DNA from: Congregibacter brevis
Lineage (GTDB): Bacteria; Pseudomonadota; Gammaproteobacteria; Pseudomonadales; Halieaceae
Length of the DNA stretch: 64,000 bases
Assembly (NCBI RefSeq): GCF_045689245.1
Contig: NZ_CP136865.1
Span: 1,426,001-1,490,000 of the forward strand
Direction of reading: 5' to 3'
Below the pieces are notes generated by a model that saw only the letters and a list, made by a program, of their open reading frames with translations, made no database searches and was not told the origin of the DNA. Shown here one piece after another: positions 8,605 through 17,806 of the stretch (positions are counted from its first letter, which is position 1; every line of letters begins with the position of its first letter). The translations under genes and the position numbers were made by a program.

Positions 8605-9210
8605 TAAGCCGCAATCATTAGCAGTCTCGGCGGCACGCCGCCAATTGCGGTGTTCGTTCTCTCGTTGTTGTATTGCCAAAGCCATTCCGTCGCTAAAGCT
8701 TGAGCATGATTCAGGGACGCCAACGAGTGTAGATCAAGTCACTCATGCCTAACGGTTCGGTTAGGGTACTCAATGTACTCGTACTGTGTCGGATTGCCTG
8801 ACTGGATAAAAATCAACATAGTTCGATGATCGTTGGCCCATGCTATCAAAGCCTCTGAAATGCACTCCGGGTCATTCTCACAGCGAGCTGCAGGGGTTTT
8901 GCGTAAGACGCCGTAGTCAATCGGCGAAAAGCACATTCTTACCATCCAATTTTGCTTGGTAGCAATAGCAGGTCTCGCTAAGGCCGTACACGAAGCCTGC
9001 GAGAGGAATATTGATGTCGTGCTTTGCGACGCCTCGGCTGGCAATTTCGCGGCGAACGGATGGCCTTACAACTTTCCCTAGAGGGCTTCCTGGCGCAATT
9101 CGGACTCGCGGCGCTCTATGGCGTAATTCTTGTTGAGCTTCGCTTTCTTTGCTTCCTGCTCCTAAAAGCGCGTCATGATAGAGGCCTCCATGCCGCCACA
9201 CGTCTAAAGA
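8605..9210 (-). pseudogene. IS3-family (OrfA/OrfB) transposase, internally deleted remnant
   Basis: Pieces of one IS3-type transposase in shifting frames on the minus strand. In order: GGMEASIMTR and a coiled-coil stretch from the end of OrfA, KVVRPSVRREIASRG, then LAGFVYGLSETCYCYQAKLD from the start of OrfB. After that comes a direct jump to the last catalytic part (ALIAWANDHRTMLIFIQSGN, then TQYEYIEYPNRTVRHE) and finally ATEWLWQYNNERTNTAIGGV before a stop at 8605. Most of OrfB with two catalytic Asp is deleted and there are several frameshifts. It is clearly inactive. Confidence 0.85.
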
Positions 9211-9441
9211 GACGTCCGACGTAAGGACAACGTGCATCTAGCTAAAATGTCGTGAAATGGCTTAGCATAGGTGGGCCGACACATGACTATTGCATGCTTG
9301 AAGAAAGCGATCCTTGAACGAGAGAGACGCGTGGAAATGCTAGCATCTCAAATGGGGTGTTTGATCAACCTCTATTGTTTGCGACCACAGCTGGTCGTCT
9401 AATGGAATCCTAGGGATGCCGAAAGGCTACGAGGCATAATA

Positions 9442-10410
9442 ATGGCCAAGCTCATTAATCATGGTCAGAACTCCACCGTTTACCTTCGAGGCCACCACGT
9501 TATCGGGAGAGATCCCCAGTATGCAGACTTAACGCTACATACTGCTGGCTGCTCGCGTGTTCACGCTGTTATCGAGTGGTCGAGCGAGGGGTGGTTGATC
9601 AGAGATCTGAGCCTTAACGGAACTTGGATAAACGGATGCCCGGTTAGCAAGCGTGAACCCGTGGCGCTATCTAAGGGCGACAACATAGCTTTTGGAAGTT
9701 CGACGTCTGAACCGTGGTGCCTTAATGATGCTACGGCGCCAATAGACCTTCTTGTAGGTGAGACTGCAGAAGCAAGGACACTGGCTCTAGAGGACTACCT
9801 TTTGCTGCCTGGAGACGATGATCCCTACACACTCCTTTTTGACGCGGCTCGAGGCGGATGGCTTTTATACTCTTCGAGTGAGCCGCAAGAAATCGGGGGG
9901 CCGTACACACATGGTTCTGAGGTCATTGTGGCAAAACGCAGATGGCGCTTGTTTCTCGCAAACGCACACTCGATAACTCCAAATAACTATTGCAGAGAGA
10001 GATTACCCGCACAGATACATCTTTCTATTCGTCTGAGCAAAGATGAAGAGGTAACTGAGATCGACGCTGTTTTCCATGGCGAGACCCATGCGTTGGGCGA
10101 CCGGTCACACCACTATCTCGTCGCTCATCTTGCCCGCGTGAAAGCTGCTCATATCGCGGATGGGCTTGATGAGCCAAGTGCTGGATGGATAGAAAAGGAG
10201 CAGTTGACCCGAGACCTTGGGGTTAGCTCGAACCATCTAAATCTACAGATTCATCGAGCACAAAAGCACGTTTGCGATGCACTTAGGGTCACGCCAAAGT
10301 TTGCAAACGGGTTGTTCGAAAAGCGCAGGGGGCGAGTTCGTTTGGGCGTAGCATCATGCGACGTGCATAAAGGTGGGGTGTTGCTTGCCGAGTTAAGATG
10401 CAGCGGCTAG
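9442..10410 (+). CDS. FHA-domain protein with C-terminal winged-helix-like region
   Basis: A 322-residue cytoplasmic protein. Residues ~15-92 are an FHA phosphothreonine-binding domain (VIGRDP, CSRVHAVIEW, DLSLNGTWING all conserved). A middle domain follows, then a helical C-terminus (~240-300: EKEQLTRDLGVSSNHLNLQ, IHRAQKHV) that looks like a winged-helix DNA- or protein-binding module. GAGG lies seven bases before the ATG. The next frame, a Ser/Thr kinase, continues in the same phase after the TAG stop at 10408. Kinase plus FHA implies phospho-Thr signalling between the two. A decayed copy of its C-terminal two thirds lies at 13.5-14.0 kb. Confidence 0.85.
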   Translation: MAKLINHGQNSTVYLRGHHVIGRDPQYADLTLHTAGCSRVHAVIEWSSEGWLIRDLSLNGTWINGCPVSKREPVALSKGDNIAFGSSTSEPWCLNDATAPIDLLVGETAEARTLALEDYLLLPGDDDPYTLLFDAARGGWLLYSSSEPQEIGGPYTHGSEVIVAKRRWRLFLANAHSITPNNYCRERLPAQIHLSIRLSKDEEVTEIDAVFHGETHALGDRSHHYLVAHLARVKAAHIADGLDEPSAGWIEKEQLTRDLGVSSNHLNLQIHRAQKHVCDALRVTPKFANGLFEKRRGRVRLGVASCDVHKGGVLLAELRCSG

Positions 10411-10416
10411 CGACCA

Positions 10417-12816
10417 ATTAAACCGGACTCATCAAATCGCTTTGAGATTATCCGCCCCCTAGGGCGAGGTGGGTATGCGGATGTTTATTTAGCGAATGAT
10501 AATCTACTTGAGCGTAAGGTCGCCTTAAAGCAGATACGTTTTGATCGCAGGACCACTGCCGAAGGGGAGGCTATTCTGGCAGAGGCGTTAGCCGCTTCAA
10601 AGGTGGCACATCCCGGACTCGTCGAGGTGTTCGACGCGCTAGTGTATAAAGGTCGGCCTACGATTGTTATGGAGTTTGTGGACGGCGCTACCTTGAAAAT
10701 TAGCGCTGTGACCGAGGATTGGAGTCTATTGGTCCGCGTCACGATTTTGCTAAAAATTGGAGATGCTGTTCACGCACTGCACCAAGCCCACATTGCGCAT
10801 GGGGACTTAAGGCCGGAGAACGTGCTTGTTACTTCCGACAAGCGAGCCAAGCTTCTCGACTTCGGTATTAGCACCGCGTCTTCTCACTCCAAACCAATAG
10901 ACGACAATATTGTGGGCGCACGCAGGTGGGAGCGAAGTAGGCTGAAAGATATTCAGGCGCTAATTGATCTAGCTACCTACACTATTCCTCCGAAGTTTAG
11001 AACAGCGTTTGCTGGCTCTATGATTTCAAGCCTAGATACCGTTAATACTACGAATGAGTTTTGCGACTGCTTGAGAGCGATTGCTGATAATGAAGCCCAG
11101 ATGCCAACTGTTCCTTCAAGGATTACTGGAGGACCCAGCTGGCGTATTGCTCTAATGGCTGTAGTTTTGATCATAGCTGGCACACTCGCCTGGGTGTGGT
11201 CTAACGTTAAACCTACTCGCTCTGAAGCGACATCGGTTGCGGTAACAGAAACTTTGTTTCAAGACGCTGGGCTACTTCCTGAAAAACAAAAGCACCTTAT
11301 AGATTTTTCGTTACGTTCTGCCGTGGAATCCGCCGTATTACGGGCGACCGATCTTGCCCTCTACCAGAAGCATGGCGATATCCCAGATGCGGAGCGATCT
11401 GCAGCAAATATAGAAAAAAAAGGAGGACCTTTTTCAGTTGTGATAAAGCCGGTTGTCGAATGCAATTCTTCGGCTAATTGCACTGTGGTTTTTAGGAAAG
11501 AAACTCCTACTGGTAAGTTGCTTGCCACAACGCAACGCGGGCCTTTCGTAGCTGAAGGAGGCGCCGCATTGTTTAATCTGGCAGAGCATCTTATCTCTCA
11601 GGAACTTTTTCACGCCTCAGCAATAGTTAACAAGAATTCAGTTAGCGACGAGAATCTTAGTAGGTATTACGAACTTTATGTTCAGGCTCATTTCGAGGGG
11701 GGTAGCTGCGTAACCATAATCGCGGACATTAATCTTCTCAAGATCGATGCTCCTAGCTTTCCGCTTCCGTACCACCTAGGAGCTCATTGCGCTCTTGAGA
11801 TTTTTTACGAGACTGGAGACAAGGTCCCCGCGCGAGAGCAGGTGGCTGACTTGCTAGCTTTTATGCTGACACAAGATAACGAATCGCCTGGGAACTTCGA
11901 TCCAGTGATAAAGAGTTTCGCGGAGCTTGGGGATATAGAGGCAGCTATCAAGACTTTGGATCGCGCGAAGGCGTCGGGCGCCACATGGTGGACACTCACA
12001 CAATGGAGTGCGCATATTCATTACATAAAAGGGGAGTATGGGCGAGCTCAGGAGCTTTATCAGCAGTTGCTCGATGTATTTCCTGCCGCCTCGGTGTACA
12101 CGAATGCTGCCTTAGCAGCATATTACAATGGAAACGTTGAAAGCGCTGTAGCGATTGCTGAGGAGAGTCTTCAGAAATTCCCGAAACGCGCGAAAACGCA
12201 TAACTTCTTGGGGATGATGTACCTCAATCAAGGCAACGTGGAATCGTCTATAGAGTCTTTAGAGCGCGCCCTTTCACTGAGAGATGTTACGCATTACCGG
12301 AGTAATCTCGGGTTAGCCTACCTGATTTCCGGGAACTGGGAGAAATCTGCGGTACTATTGAGGGCAGCAGTGGACAGCGACCAGGTTACACCCATGGCGA
12401 CCCTCAACTACGCTGACGCACTCAATCTCTTGGGCGAGCGTGAAGAGGCTTTCAATAGCTACATGAAGCTTACGGAGGTATTGAGCGTGAGTGCCCCTTT
12501 AGAGCATCAGCTGTCTCGCGCCCAAGCACTAGCGCACTTAGGGCGCGCGCAGATGGCGATTAATCTGATTAATGATCTAAGAGCTGCGCACGGCACTTCA
12601 TCGGATCTCAACTACGCAGCAGCCACAGTTTTTGCGGTAGCAGGTGATCTTAACAGTGCGGCGGCAGCTGTCGAAAGTGCTATGAACGAGGGTTTAAGCA
12701 GCCACTGGTTTCGGTTCCCATGGTTCGATCCACTCTGTATTGAGCCCAACTTACCAACCTTTGGCGACACCGCTTTGTGTCTGTCTCAGGTTGGGTCGCG
12801 AGCTGTGTCGAACTAG
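10417..12816 (+). CDS. Ser/Thr protein kinase-like with TM helix and periplasmic TPR tail
   Basis: About 799 codons: kinase domain, one TM helix (~241-262, SWRIALMAVVLIIAGTLAWV), then a periplasmic region ending in TPRs (~530-740). Kinase motifs: glycine loop LGRGGYADVYL, Lys in KVALKQI, catalytic loop HGDLRPENVLV, metal site LLDFGIS. The usual activation segment with APE is missing or very short, so the C-lobe is atypical. The first ATG/GTG/TTG in frame is GTG 10603, which would delete the glycine loop and Lys. Frame open from 10411 directly after the FHA stop; I list the rare ATT 10417 as a notional start. Stop-codon readthrough, a non-canonical start or a nonsense-split fusion are all possible. 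Confidence 0.7.
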   Translation: MKPDSSNRFEIIRPLGRGGYADVYLANDNLLERKVALKQIRFDRRTTAEGEAILAEALAASKVAHPGLVEVFDALVYKGRPTIVMEFVDGATLKISAVTEDWSLLVRVTILLKIGDAVHALHQAHIAHGDLRPENVLVTSDKRAKLLDFGISTASSHSKPIDDNIVGARRWERSRLKDIQALIDLATYTIPPKFRTAFAGSMISSLDTVNTTNEFCDCLRAIADNEAQMPTVPSRITGGPSWRIALMAVVLIIAGTLAWVWSNVKPTRSEATSVAVTETLFQDAGLLPEKQKHLIDFSLRSAVESAVLRATDLALYQKHGDIPDAERSAANIEKKGGPFSVVIKPVVECNSSANCTVVFRKETPTGKLLATTQRGPFVAEGGAALFNLAEHLISQELFHASAIVNKNSVSDENLSRYYELYVQAHFEGGSCVTIIADINLLKIDAPSFPLPYHLGAHCALEIFYETGDKVPAREQVADLLAFMLTQDNESPGNFDPVIKSFAELGDIEAAIKTLDRAKASGATWWTLTQWSAHIHYIKGEYGRAQELYQQLLDVFPAASVYTNAALAAYYNGNVESAVAIAEESLQKFPKRAKTHNFLGMMYLNQGNVESSIESLERALSLRDVTHYRSNLGLAYLISGNWEKSAVLLRAAVDSDQVTPMATLNYADALNLLGEREEAFNSYMKLTEVLSVSAPLEHQLSRAQALAHLGRAQMAINLINDLRAAHGTSSDLNYAAATVFAVAGDLNSAAAAVESAMNEGLSSHWFRFPWFDPLCIEPNLPTFGDTALCLSQVGSRAVSN

Positions 12817-13289
12817 TCCGGCCGTCCGACGCTCCCTTGTGGATCGGCTGAAGCGTAGATATCGCAAGCTCCAGAATCCATATCTGTACGCATAGCAGCG
12901 AAGCTAAACTTAAAGTTCTCGCCCACATCGTCTAAGCAAGTTATGCGGGTGACCATGGTTGTCTGATCTGCGCCCAATGAAAAATCAAAACAATTTTTCA
13001 CGTCTCCGTGACCATGGGCAAACAGAAATCCCGGGCTATGAAACCGCCAAGCGGTCGTCGATGTTTGAACCAAGCGATCAATTTCAACCACTAGTATTGC
13101 CGCCTCGTTCCGTCGCTCCGCCAGCGGAGTGCTTTTGCTAAATGCAACATCGAGCTCTGTTACATGGGCTCCGCTGGATTCACTCGTGCAAACAAAGGCC
13201 CAGTCATCTGCTTTCCCGTTAACAGGTAGGCGTGGGGTTAACACAAAATGGAGTACTCGGCTTTCGCCCTGTGGCACACGTATTTCCAT
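12813..13289 (-). CDS. Hypothetical protein convergent with the kinase
   Basis: A 158-residue protein of unknown family with GGAG nine bases before its ATG. It looks like an all-beta single domain (alternating hydrophobic strands such as SRVLHFVLTP and NFKFSFAAMRTD) with four Cys and no signal peptide or TM. Its stop overlaps the kinase stop by four bases in tail-to-tail arrangement. It may be a partner of the FHA/kinase pair, but that is only positional inference. Confidence 0.6.
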   Translation of the reverse strand: MEIRVPQGESRVLHFVLTPRLPVNGKADDWAFVCTSESSGAHVTELDVAFSKSTPLAERRNEAAILVVEIDRLVQTSTTAWRFHSPGFLFAHGHGDVKNCFDFSLGADQTTMVTRITCLDDVGENFKFSFAAMRTDMDSGACDIYASADPQGSVGRPD

Positions 13290-13443
13290 GACTATTTGCT
13301 CCTAATCAAATGTTAGTCAATCTTATGGATTTCGTGACTGCGCCGCTATTTCGGTTCAATACGAGTTATTTCAAAGCATTACAGGCTGCAATTTCGCCAA
13401 TAAACACTCGAGATTGTGTTGGAAAATTTCCTGGCTCTTTAAC

Positions 13444-13525
13444 TGGACTTCCCCCTGTGCGCCTGACACTTTCGAGCATTTTTTTGGACTTTCCCCTCTA
13501 CGCCTGACACTTCCGAGCTATTCTT
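13444..13525 (+). repeat. 41-bp tandem duplication
   Basis: Two adjacent ~41-bp units (13444-13484 and 13485-13525) starting TGGACTT and sharing CGCCTGACACTT and CGAGC, differing at a handful of bases. They lie just upstream of the strong AGGAGG and ATG of the FHA pseudogene, i.e. in its former leader. Confidence 0.75.
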
Positions 13526-13545
13526 TGAGCATAGGAGGAAGTCAT

Positions 13546-14020
13546 ATGAGCAAGCAAGAGCAGGTCGTCCTCCAGAAAGGAGACAAAGCTTCCTTTTGAA
13601 CATATAAGGCGATTTCATGGTGTAGGACCGAAAGAAACGCGCCAATTGATCTTCCGATCGAGGAGGCTGGTGAAGGGAAGCTCTTCGAGCTCGAAGGCCA
13701 TCTTTTGCGTCCTGATGGCGCGGAGCCGCGCACAATTCTCTATGATCGTGAGCGTGGCCGATGGATCCTGTATTCGCGGGACAACCCGAGACAGATCGAT
13801 GGGCCATATTCGCACAGTGACGAAATTGTTGCGGGTTGACTTAGATGGCTCGTGTTCTTGGCGAATATCGATTCGATGCCGCCGTCAACGCCAAATAGTG
13901 AAGCTGCACCCGCCGAAATACATCTGATGATCCGTCTGAGCGAAGATGAACAAACTACCGAGATGGTGGCTCTACATCGTGGCTCTTGCTTTGGTAATCG
14001 CGCCCGTCAACAGATCGACA
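13546..14020 (+). pseudogene. Decayed paralogue of the FHA-domain gene
   Basis: Starts with a good AGGAGG and ATG at 13546 and keeps one reading frame to 14020, but with TGA codons at 13597 and 13837. Conceptual translation matches the intact FHA protein from the end of its FHA domain: QKGDKASF versus SKGDNIAF, APIDLP versus APIDLL, GRWILYSRDNPRQIDGPYSH versus GGWLLYSSSEPQEIGGPYTH, LVFLAN versus RLFLAN, AEIHLMIRLSEDEQTTEM versus AQIHLSIRLSKDEEVTEI. The FHA core before it is gone and the end is cut at the edge of the hamB gene. Confidence 0.85.
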
Positions 14021-14022
14021 CT

Positions 14023-16467
14023 TTATTTACTTGTAAAAAAACTTGCTTCAAATACATATATCCGGTTTTCATCATTTACTTGCATAACACTCCGCACGGA
14101 ATCCCTAAGATCAACCGTATTGGCTTTAGGATCTATCGTTAGGTAGGCTCCGTACTTTTCTAGCAACAGCGAAGCCAATCCTGAGCTAAACCCGTTTTTC
14201 ATCATGGTAATTTTTTGCTCGTCCTCTGTCCCGTACTTGATCTTCTTGTAAAATTTTTCGTCTAGTAGTTCAAGGTCGTTCAGGACTTCAACAAATTTCA
14301 TGATCTGGTTATCAAGAAAATCCTGCTCCTCCTTGATACGGACGATGGCCAAATTAACTTTCTCCTTTCCGGATTTTTCGCTCACATCAACCCATCGCTC
14401 CCTGTGGCTTCCAGGCCGGGCTGTGTCACCCCACTTGTCCACATAAACGAGCGAATCATCGACGCGATCCCAGTAATCAAGGAATCTGCCAATCATTTCA
14501 CTGTAAGAGGCATTTCGCATACGCCACCTGAGAAACATGCGATAAAAGCGTTTGGCGCTGCTCTCCGATAATCTCTGCAAGGCTTGGTGTTTGTCTTCAT
14601 GAATATGGACTACAAACGCCAAATGAAGGACTTCCATCAACTCCTGTGTGTCTTCAATCATGAAGTCGCTGGCCCCAATCTCGTCCAGCAATTTGGAAAT
14701 TTCTGCTTCACATTCGAGAATACTGAACTCTGTTACGTTATTAACGTAACAGAGCTTCCCAAGATCAGTGGTGGCGTAAGCAACCTCTTTGCCCGTAATA
14801 CCAGGCTCAAGGTTTTCAAGAACCTGGTTTGCCCTGTCAATTTCACTACGGTTTTCGTCTGTAATATCAACAACCTCAAGGAGAACATTGTCCAGATTGT
14901 CCTTGATAGTCTTGTCTGCCTTCACTCGCTCCCGGATGAATTTCTCAATGTTGGCATTGGTACCCATATATTTCGAAGCGACAAGATAGACTTCCGGCTC
15001 CAGCTTTGAAAGCGACCCGGTTGTGGGGTTAAAAAGTTCGCTGAACCGACATATCCTTCCGACCAGATTTTTGAACTGTGGAGCGGATAGATATCCAGGG
15101 CCTTTCCTGCATTCAAGCAAAAACAGCTTGTCAGCAGGGATATTAACCCCTTCAAGCAATGTTGAGCTCGACACTACATACCGTATATCAGGAATAGTGG
15201 AATACAGGTTTTCAATATAAAGCTTCACCACATCAGGGACAGAGCCATGATGATAAATAACGCCCCGCTTGAGGCAATCAAGCAAACCGTAATCCGTGTG
15301 AAGAAAGCTGGAGATATCCTCGCTGGCAGCAATCAGCTCTGCATTGTCCAATGATGCCAATTCCCCTGCTAAAGACATGGCAAATCTTTCCAGCCTTGGC
15401 GGAGAATTAAGATAGACAATATTCTTGTTACTGGAATATTTGTTCAGAAATGCTGTTTCGTTACCGCGCAACCGAACTGGAACCGTAATGAATTCATCCA
15501 GATACTGATCGTAGAGCTTCAGTTTCCTCTCACCCTCATCCCGAAGATCGACAACGTGATAGCGCTCGGTCTTCAAATGCTCACTAATACGAAATTCCGT
15601 ATAGTTTCGATCCAAGTAACGCGTGGCAAGATTATCGGCATCAACAAGAAAAGGTGTTAAAAAGCTGAACGAAGTGTTATCGCTACGCTTGCCAAGTAGT
15701 GCTATGACTTTGGCGAGCAGCAGGTTCCTTTGATCGCCTGACAGGAGGTTGTGGGCCTCATCAATAAACACGTAATCAAACGCAAGGGTCCGATCATTCT
15801 GAATAATACGGAGTAGCCGTTCCTGCGTCAGGACGGCGACAAATCCCCTATCACCTTCATTGTACATTTCAGGGTGGGTGATAATCTTCCGACGGGCCGT
15901 CCCTTCATCGAATCCGTGCAGCACCCTTTTCCTTGTCTGGGCAAGAAGCGCCTTGGTCGGAACCACCATGGCTATGGTGGCAGCCGGGCGGTCGTTGCAA
16001 AACCGGACAAACAGTTCCGATTTTCCGTAGGAGGTGGGCGCAATAACCGCCACACCATCATCGGCGTGCTCGCCGAAATATTTGTTAAGTCCTGCCTGCT
16101 GTGAAGTCAGGTGGATTCCATTATAGCTGTAGGTTTCGCCATAGCTTGAAAGGAATGTACTAAAAAAATCTTCATCAAAATAATGCGAAAGCTCTTCCCT
16201 GTTTTCAATGGCTTTTGCGATTGGGATATAGCCCTTCCCGATGGCAATGTCATAAAGAGGTTTATAGTCATCTGTCAAATTGGAATAGAGAACAATAATC
16301 CTGTACCCCATATCCTGGGTGTTTTCATCACCGGCATTTATCAGGATCACAGCAATTTTCAAAAGCGCCTCACGCTCATTGCTCGCAAGCTCCTCCCGCA
16401 GAAGCAGTTTTTTATAGAGATCAAAAATCTCAGTGTTTTTAAGTGTTCTGAGAGTAATGCCCGTCAC
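14023..16467 (-). CDS. hamB: Hachiman defence helicase HamB
   Basis: An 814-residue SF2 DExH helicase. Motif I PTSYGKSE (~144), Ia VVPTKALLAQ, Ib TQERLLRI, motif II IDEAHNL (~235), motif V SSSTLLEGVNIPAD (~430) and motif VI NLVGRICRF (~467) are all visible. A long helical C-terminus follows. In Hachiman (also AbpAB-type) systems the helicase senses aberrant DNA and releases or activates the HamA nuclease, giving abortive phage defence. The start codon overlaps the end of hamA by four bases (ATGA), the usual coupled operon. The gene looks intact and ends exactly where the FHA pseudogene is truncated. Confidence 0.9.
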   Translation of the reverse strand: MTGITLRTLKNTEIFDLYKKLLLREELASNEREALLKIAVILINAGDENTQDMGYRIIVLYSNLTDDYKPLYDIAIGKGYIPIAKAIENREELSHYFDEDFFSTFLSSYGETYSYNGIHLTSQQAGLNKYFGEHADDGVAVIAPTSYGKSELFVRFCNDRPAATIAMVVPTKALLAQTRKRVLHGFDEGTARRKIITHPEMYNEGDRGFVAVLTQERLLRIIQNDRTLAFDYVFIDEAHNLLSGDQRNLLLAKVIALLGKRSDNTSFSFLTPFLVDADNLATRYLDRNYTEFRISEHLKTERYHVVDLRDEGERKLKLYDQYLDEFITVPVRLRGNETAFLNKYSSNKNIVYLNSPPRLERFAMSLAGELASLDNAELIAASEDISSFLHTDYGLLDCLKRGVIYHHGSVPDVVKLYIENLYSTIPDIRYVVSSSTLLEGVNIPADKLFLLECRKGPGYLSAPQFKNLVGRICRFSELFNPTTGSLSKLEPEVYLVASKYMGTNANIEKFIRERVKADKTIKDNLDNVLLEVVDITDENRSEIDRANQVLENLEPGITGKEVAYATTDLGKLCYVNNVTEFSILECEAEISKLLDEIGASDFMIEDTQELMEVLHLAFVVHIHEDKHQALQRLSESSAKRFYRMFLRWRMRNASYSEMIGRFLDYWDRVDDSLVYVDKWGDTARPGSHRERWVDVSEKSGKEKVNLAIVRIKEEQDFLDNQIMKFVEVLNDLELLDEKFYKKIKYGTEDEQKITMMKNGFSSGLASLLLEKYGAYLTIDPKANTVDLRDSVRSVMQVNDENRIYVFEASFFTSK

Positions 16468-17258
16468 TGTTCGGCCTCACTCTCGAGGAAAGCGGCCACT
16501 AGCTCGTATGTTTCTTTCTGGATGGAAAAGACCATCACTTCCCCGAAAAGCTCTTCTTCGAGAATTTTCTTTCTCTTTTCTTTTATCTCCTCAACCAAAA
16601 CAGGATCGGATGTATGTTTATATGTAACCGAAACCAGGATGACATTTTTTTCGCTGCCATCCTGCTCCTCATCTGATGCTTCCTGGTAGCACTCTTCTAG
16701 TATTTCATTGATACGGTCCTTGACTGTGCCAGTAGACAAAGCCTGTCTTGCACCGTTTATGGCGTTAAGCCAGATATGCGTTTCGTTATCGGCAAATCTG
16801 TTTTCAAGATCATTTTTGGCTGTATTCAGTAACGCCTTGTTGAAGGTATTTGCGCTTTTTGTACCAGCACTGCCGGATTTAACTTCCGTAACCCACATCT
16901 TTTCCAGATTTATATCGAAGACAATAAGATCAAAGCCTTTCTTGATGCTGCTTTCTTCCATATTGAAGAAAGGGTTGGCAGGCTCAAGCTCCGGACAGGC
17001 TTTTAATAGCAAAATGTGAGTAAGCAGCTCCCCGATCATCCCTTTTTTGGTGTTCTCGGTTTTTGGCGCGTACCGCTTGTTAAATTCCTTCAGGGTCTCC
17101 CGGTAGGACGCGACGATGCTTCCGGAGGAGGCTATATCTGGACCGTGGCAAATAGCTGAAAGCCTCTCCCTGATTTCAGCTTTAAGTTCATCCGAAAAAA
17201 AGTCGATAAGGCAAGCCGTTGCAGAGTTCTTTCTCGTGACTGATACGCCTTTGATCAT
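16464..17258 (-). CDS. hamA: Hachiman defence nuclease HamA (DUF1837)
   Basis: A 264-residue DUF1837 protein, the effector of Hachiman. A PD-(D/E)xK-like nuclease signature is visible: Glu in GMIGELLTHILL (~75), Asp in KKGFDLIVFD (~108) and the ExK of VTEVKSG (~124). The remainder is helical with a charged C-terminus. It is first in the operon and translationally coupled to hamB. Known HamA proteins are kept silent by HamB and degrade DNA when released. Active-site residues appear present, so the system is probably functional. Fewer than 50 bases upstream, no neighbouring gene shares the operon. Confidence 0.88.
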   Translation of the reverse strand: MIKGVSVTRKNSATACLIDFFSDELKAEIRERLSAICHGPDIASSGSIVASYRETLKEFNKRYAPKTENTKKGMIGELLTHILLLKACPELEPANPFFNMEESSIKKGFDLIVFDINLEKMWVTEVKSGSAGTKSANTFNKALLNTAKNDLENRFADNETHIWLNAINGARQALSTGTVKDRINEILEECYQEASDEEQDGSEKNVILVSVTYKHTSDPVLVEEIKEKRKKILEEELFGEVMVFSIQKETYELVAAFLESEAEQ

Positions 17259-17806
17259 GCTATGAATGATTTCCCAAAAACAGTTTAGTCGGTACGTTGG
17301 CTTCTGCTACGCGGCCGACGAGCGCACGAAAGTTGGGCAGACAACAGTATTTGGGAAAATATTTTGCTATGTATTGTACGCTGCTCATTCGTGGGCACCT
17401 GTATGCACTTGTCGATGTCTCAATGACTGACGTAGCGACTCTGTCGGGCGTTTAGTAGGTTTTTACTGACAAGTGCTCGCGACATTCTCCGCAGTCAGTT
17501 GGGAGCTTCAATCATTTGGTCGCATCAATCACTGCACCGCTGATAGGTTTTGTGCGTCGCTTACCTCGGGACATAAATTGGTTTTGCTGTGTCAGCTATC
17601 TAGCGCAAGAAGTGCGCGTATGCTCGGCACGCTTTGGTCTCACACTAGCGTAACTTCAGGATGCTCGGGCATGTCAAACGCTCCTGCATCTGTTCGGTAT
17701 CCATTGCGACACCGCCTGCGCGGCTCACCCTAAAATAGCAAGGACTACGCTTCGTCTAATTAGGATGTCTGTTGGGGCGCAACGACAACGCAGCGTTATT
17801 AGCTCT
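17259..17806. other. Intergenic region
   Basis: About 550 bp with no gene I can support. The part next to 17259 should hold the hamAB promoter (reading leftward). A plus-strand 86-codon frame at 17473-17733 has no coding signs. Confidence 0.4.

Noticed and set aside
10603..12816. GTG 10603 as the true kinase start
   Set aside because: It would delete the glycine loop and catalytic Lys that are well conserved in the same frame from 10444 onward.
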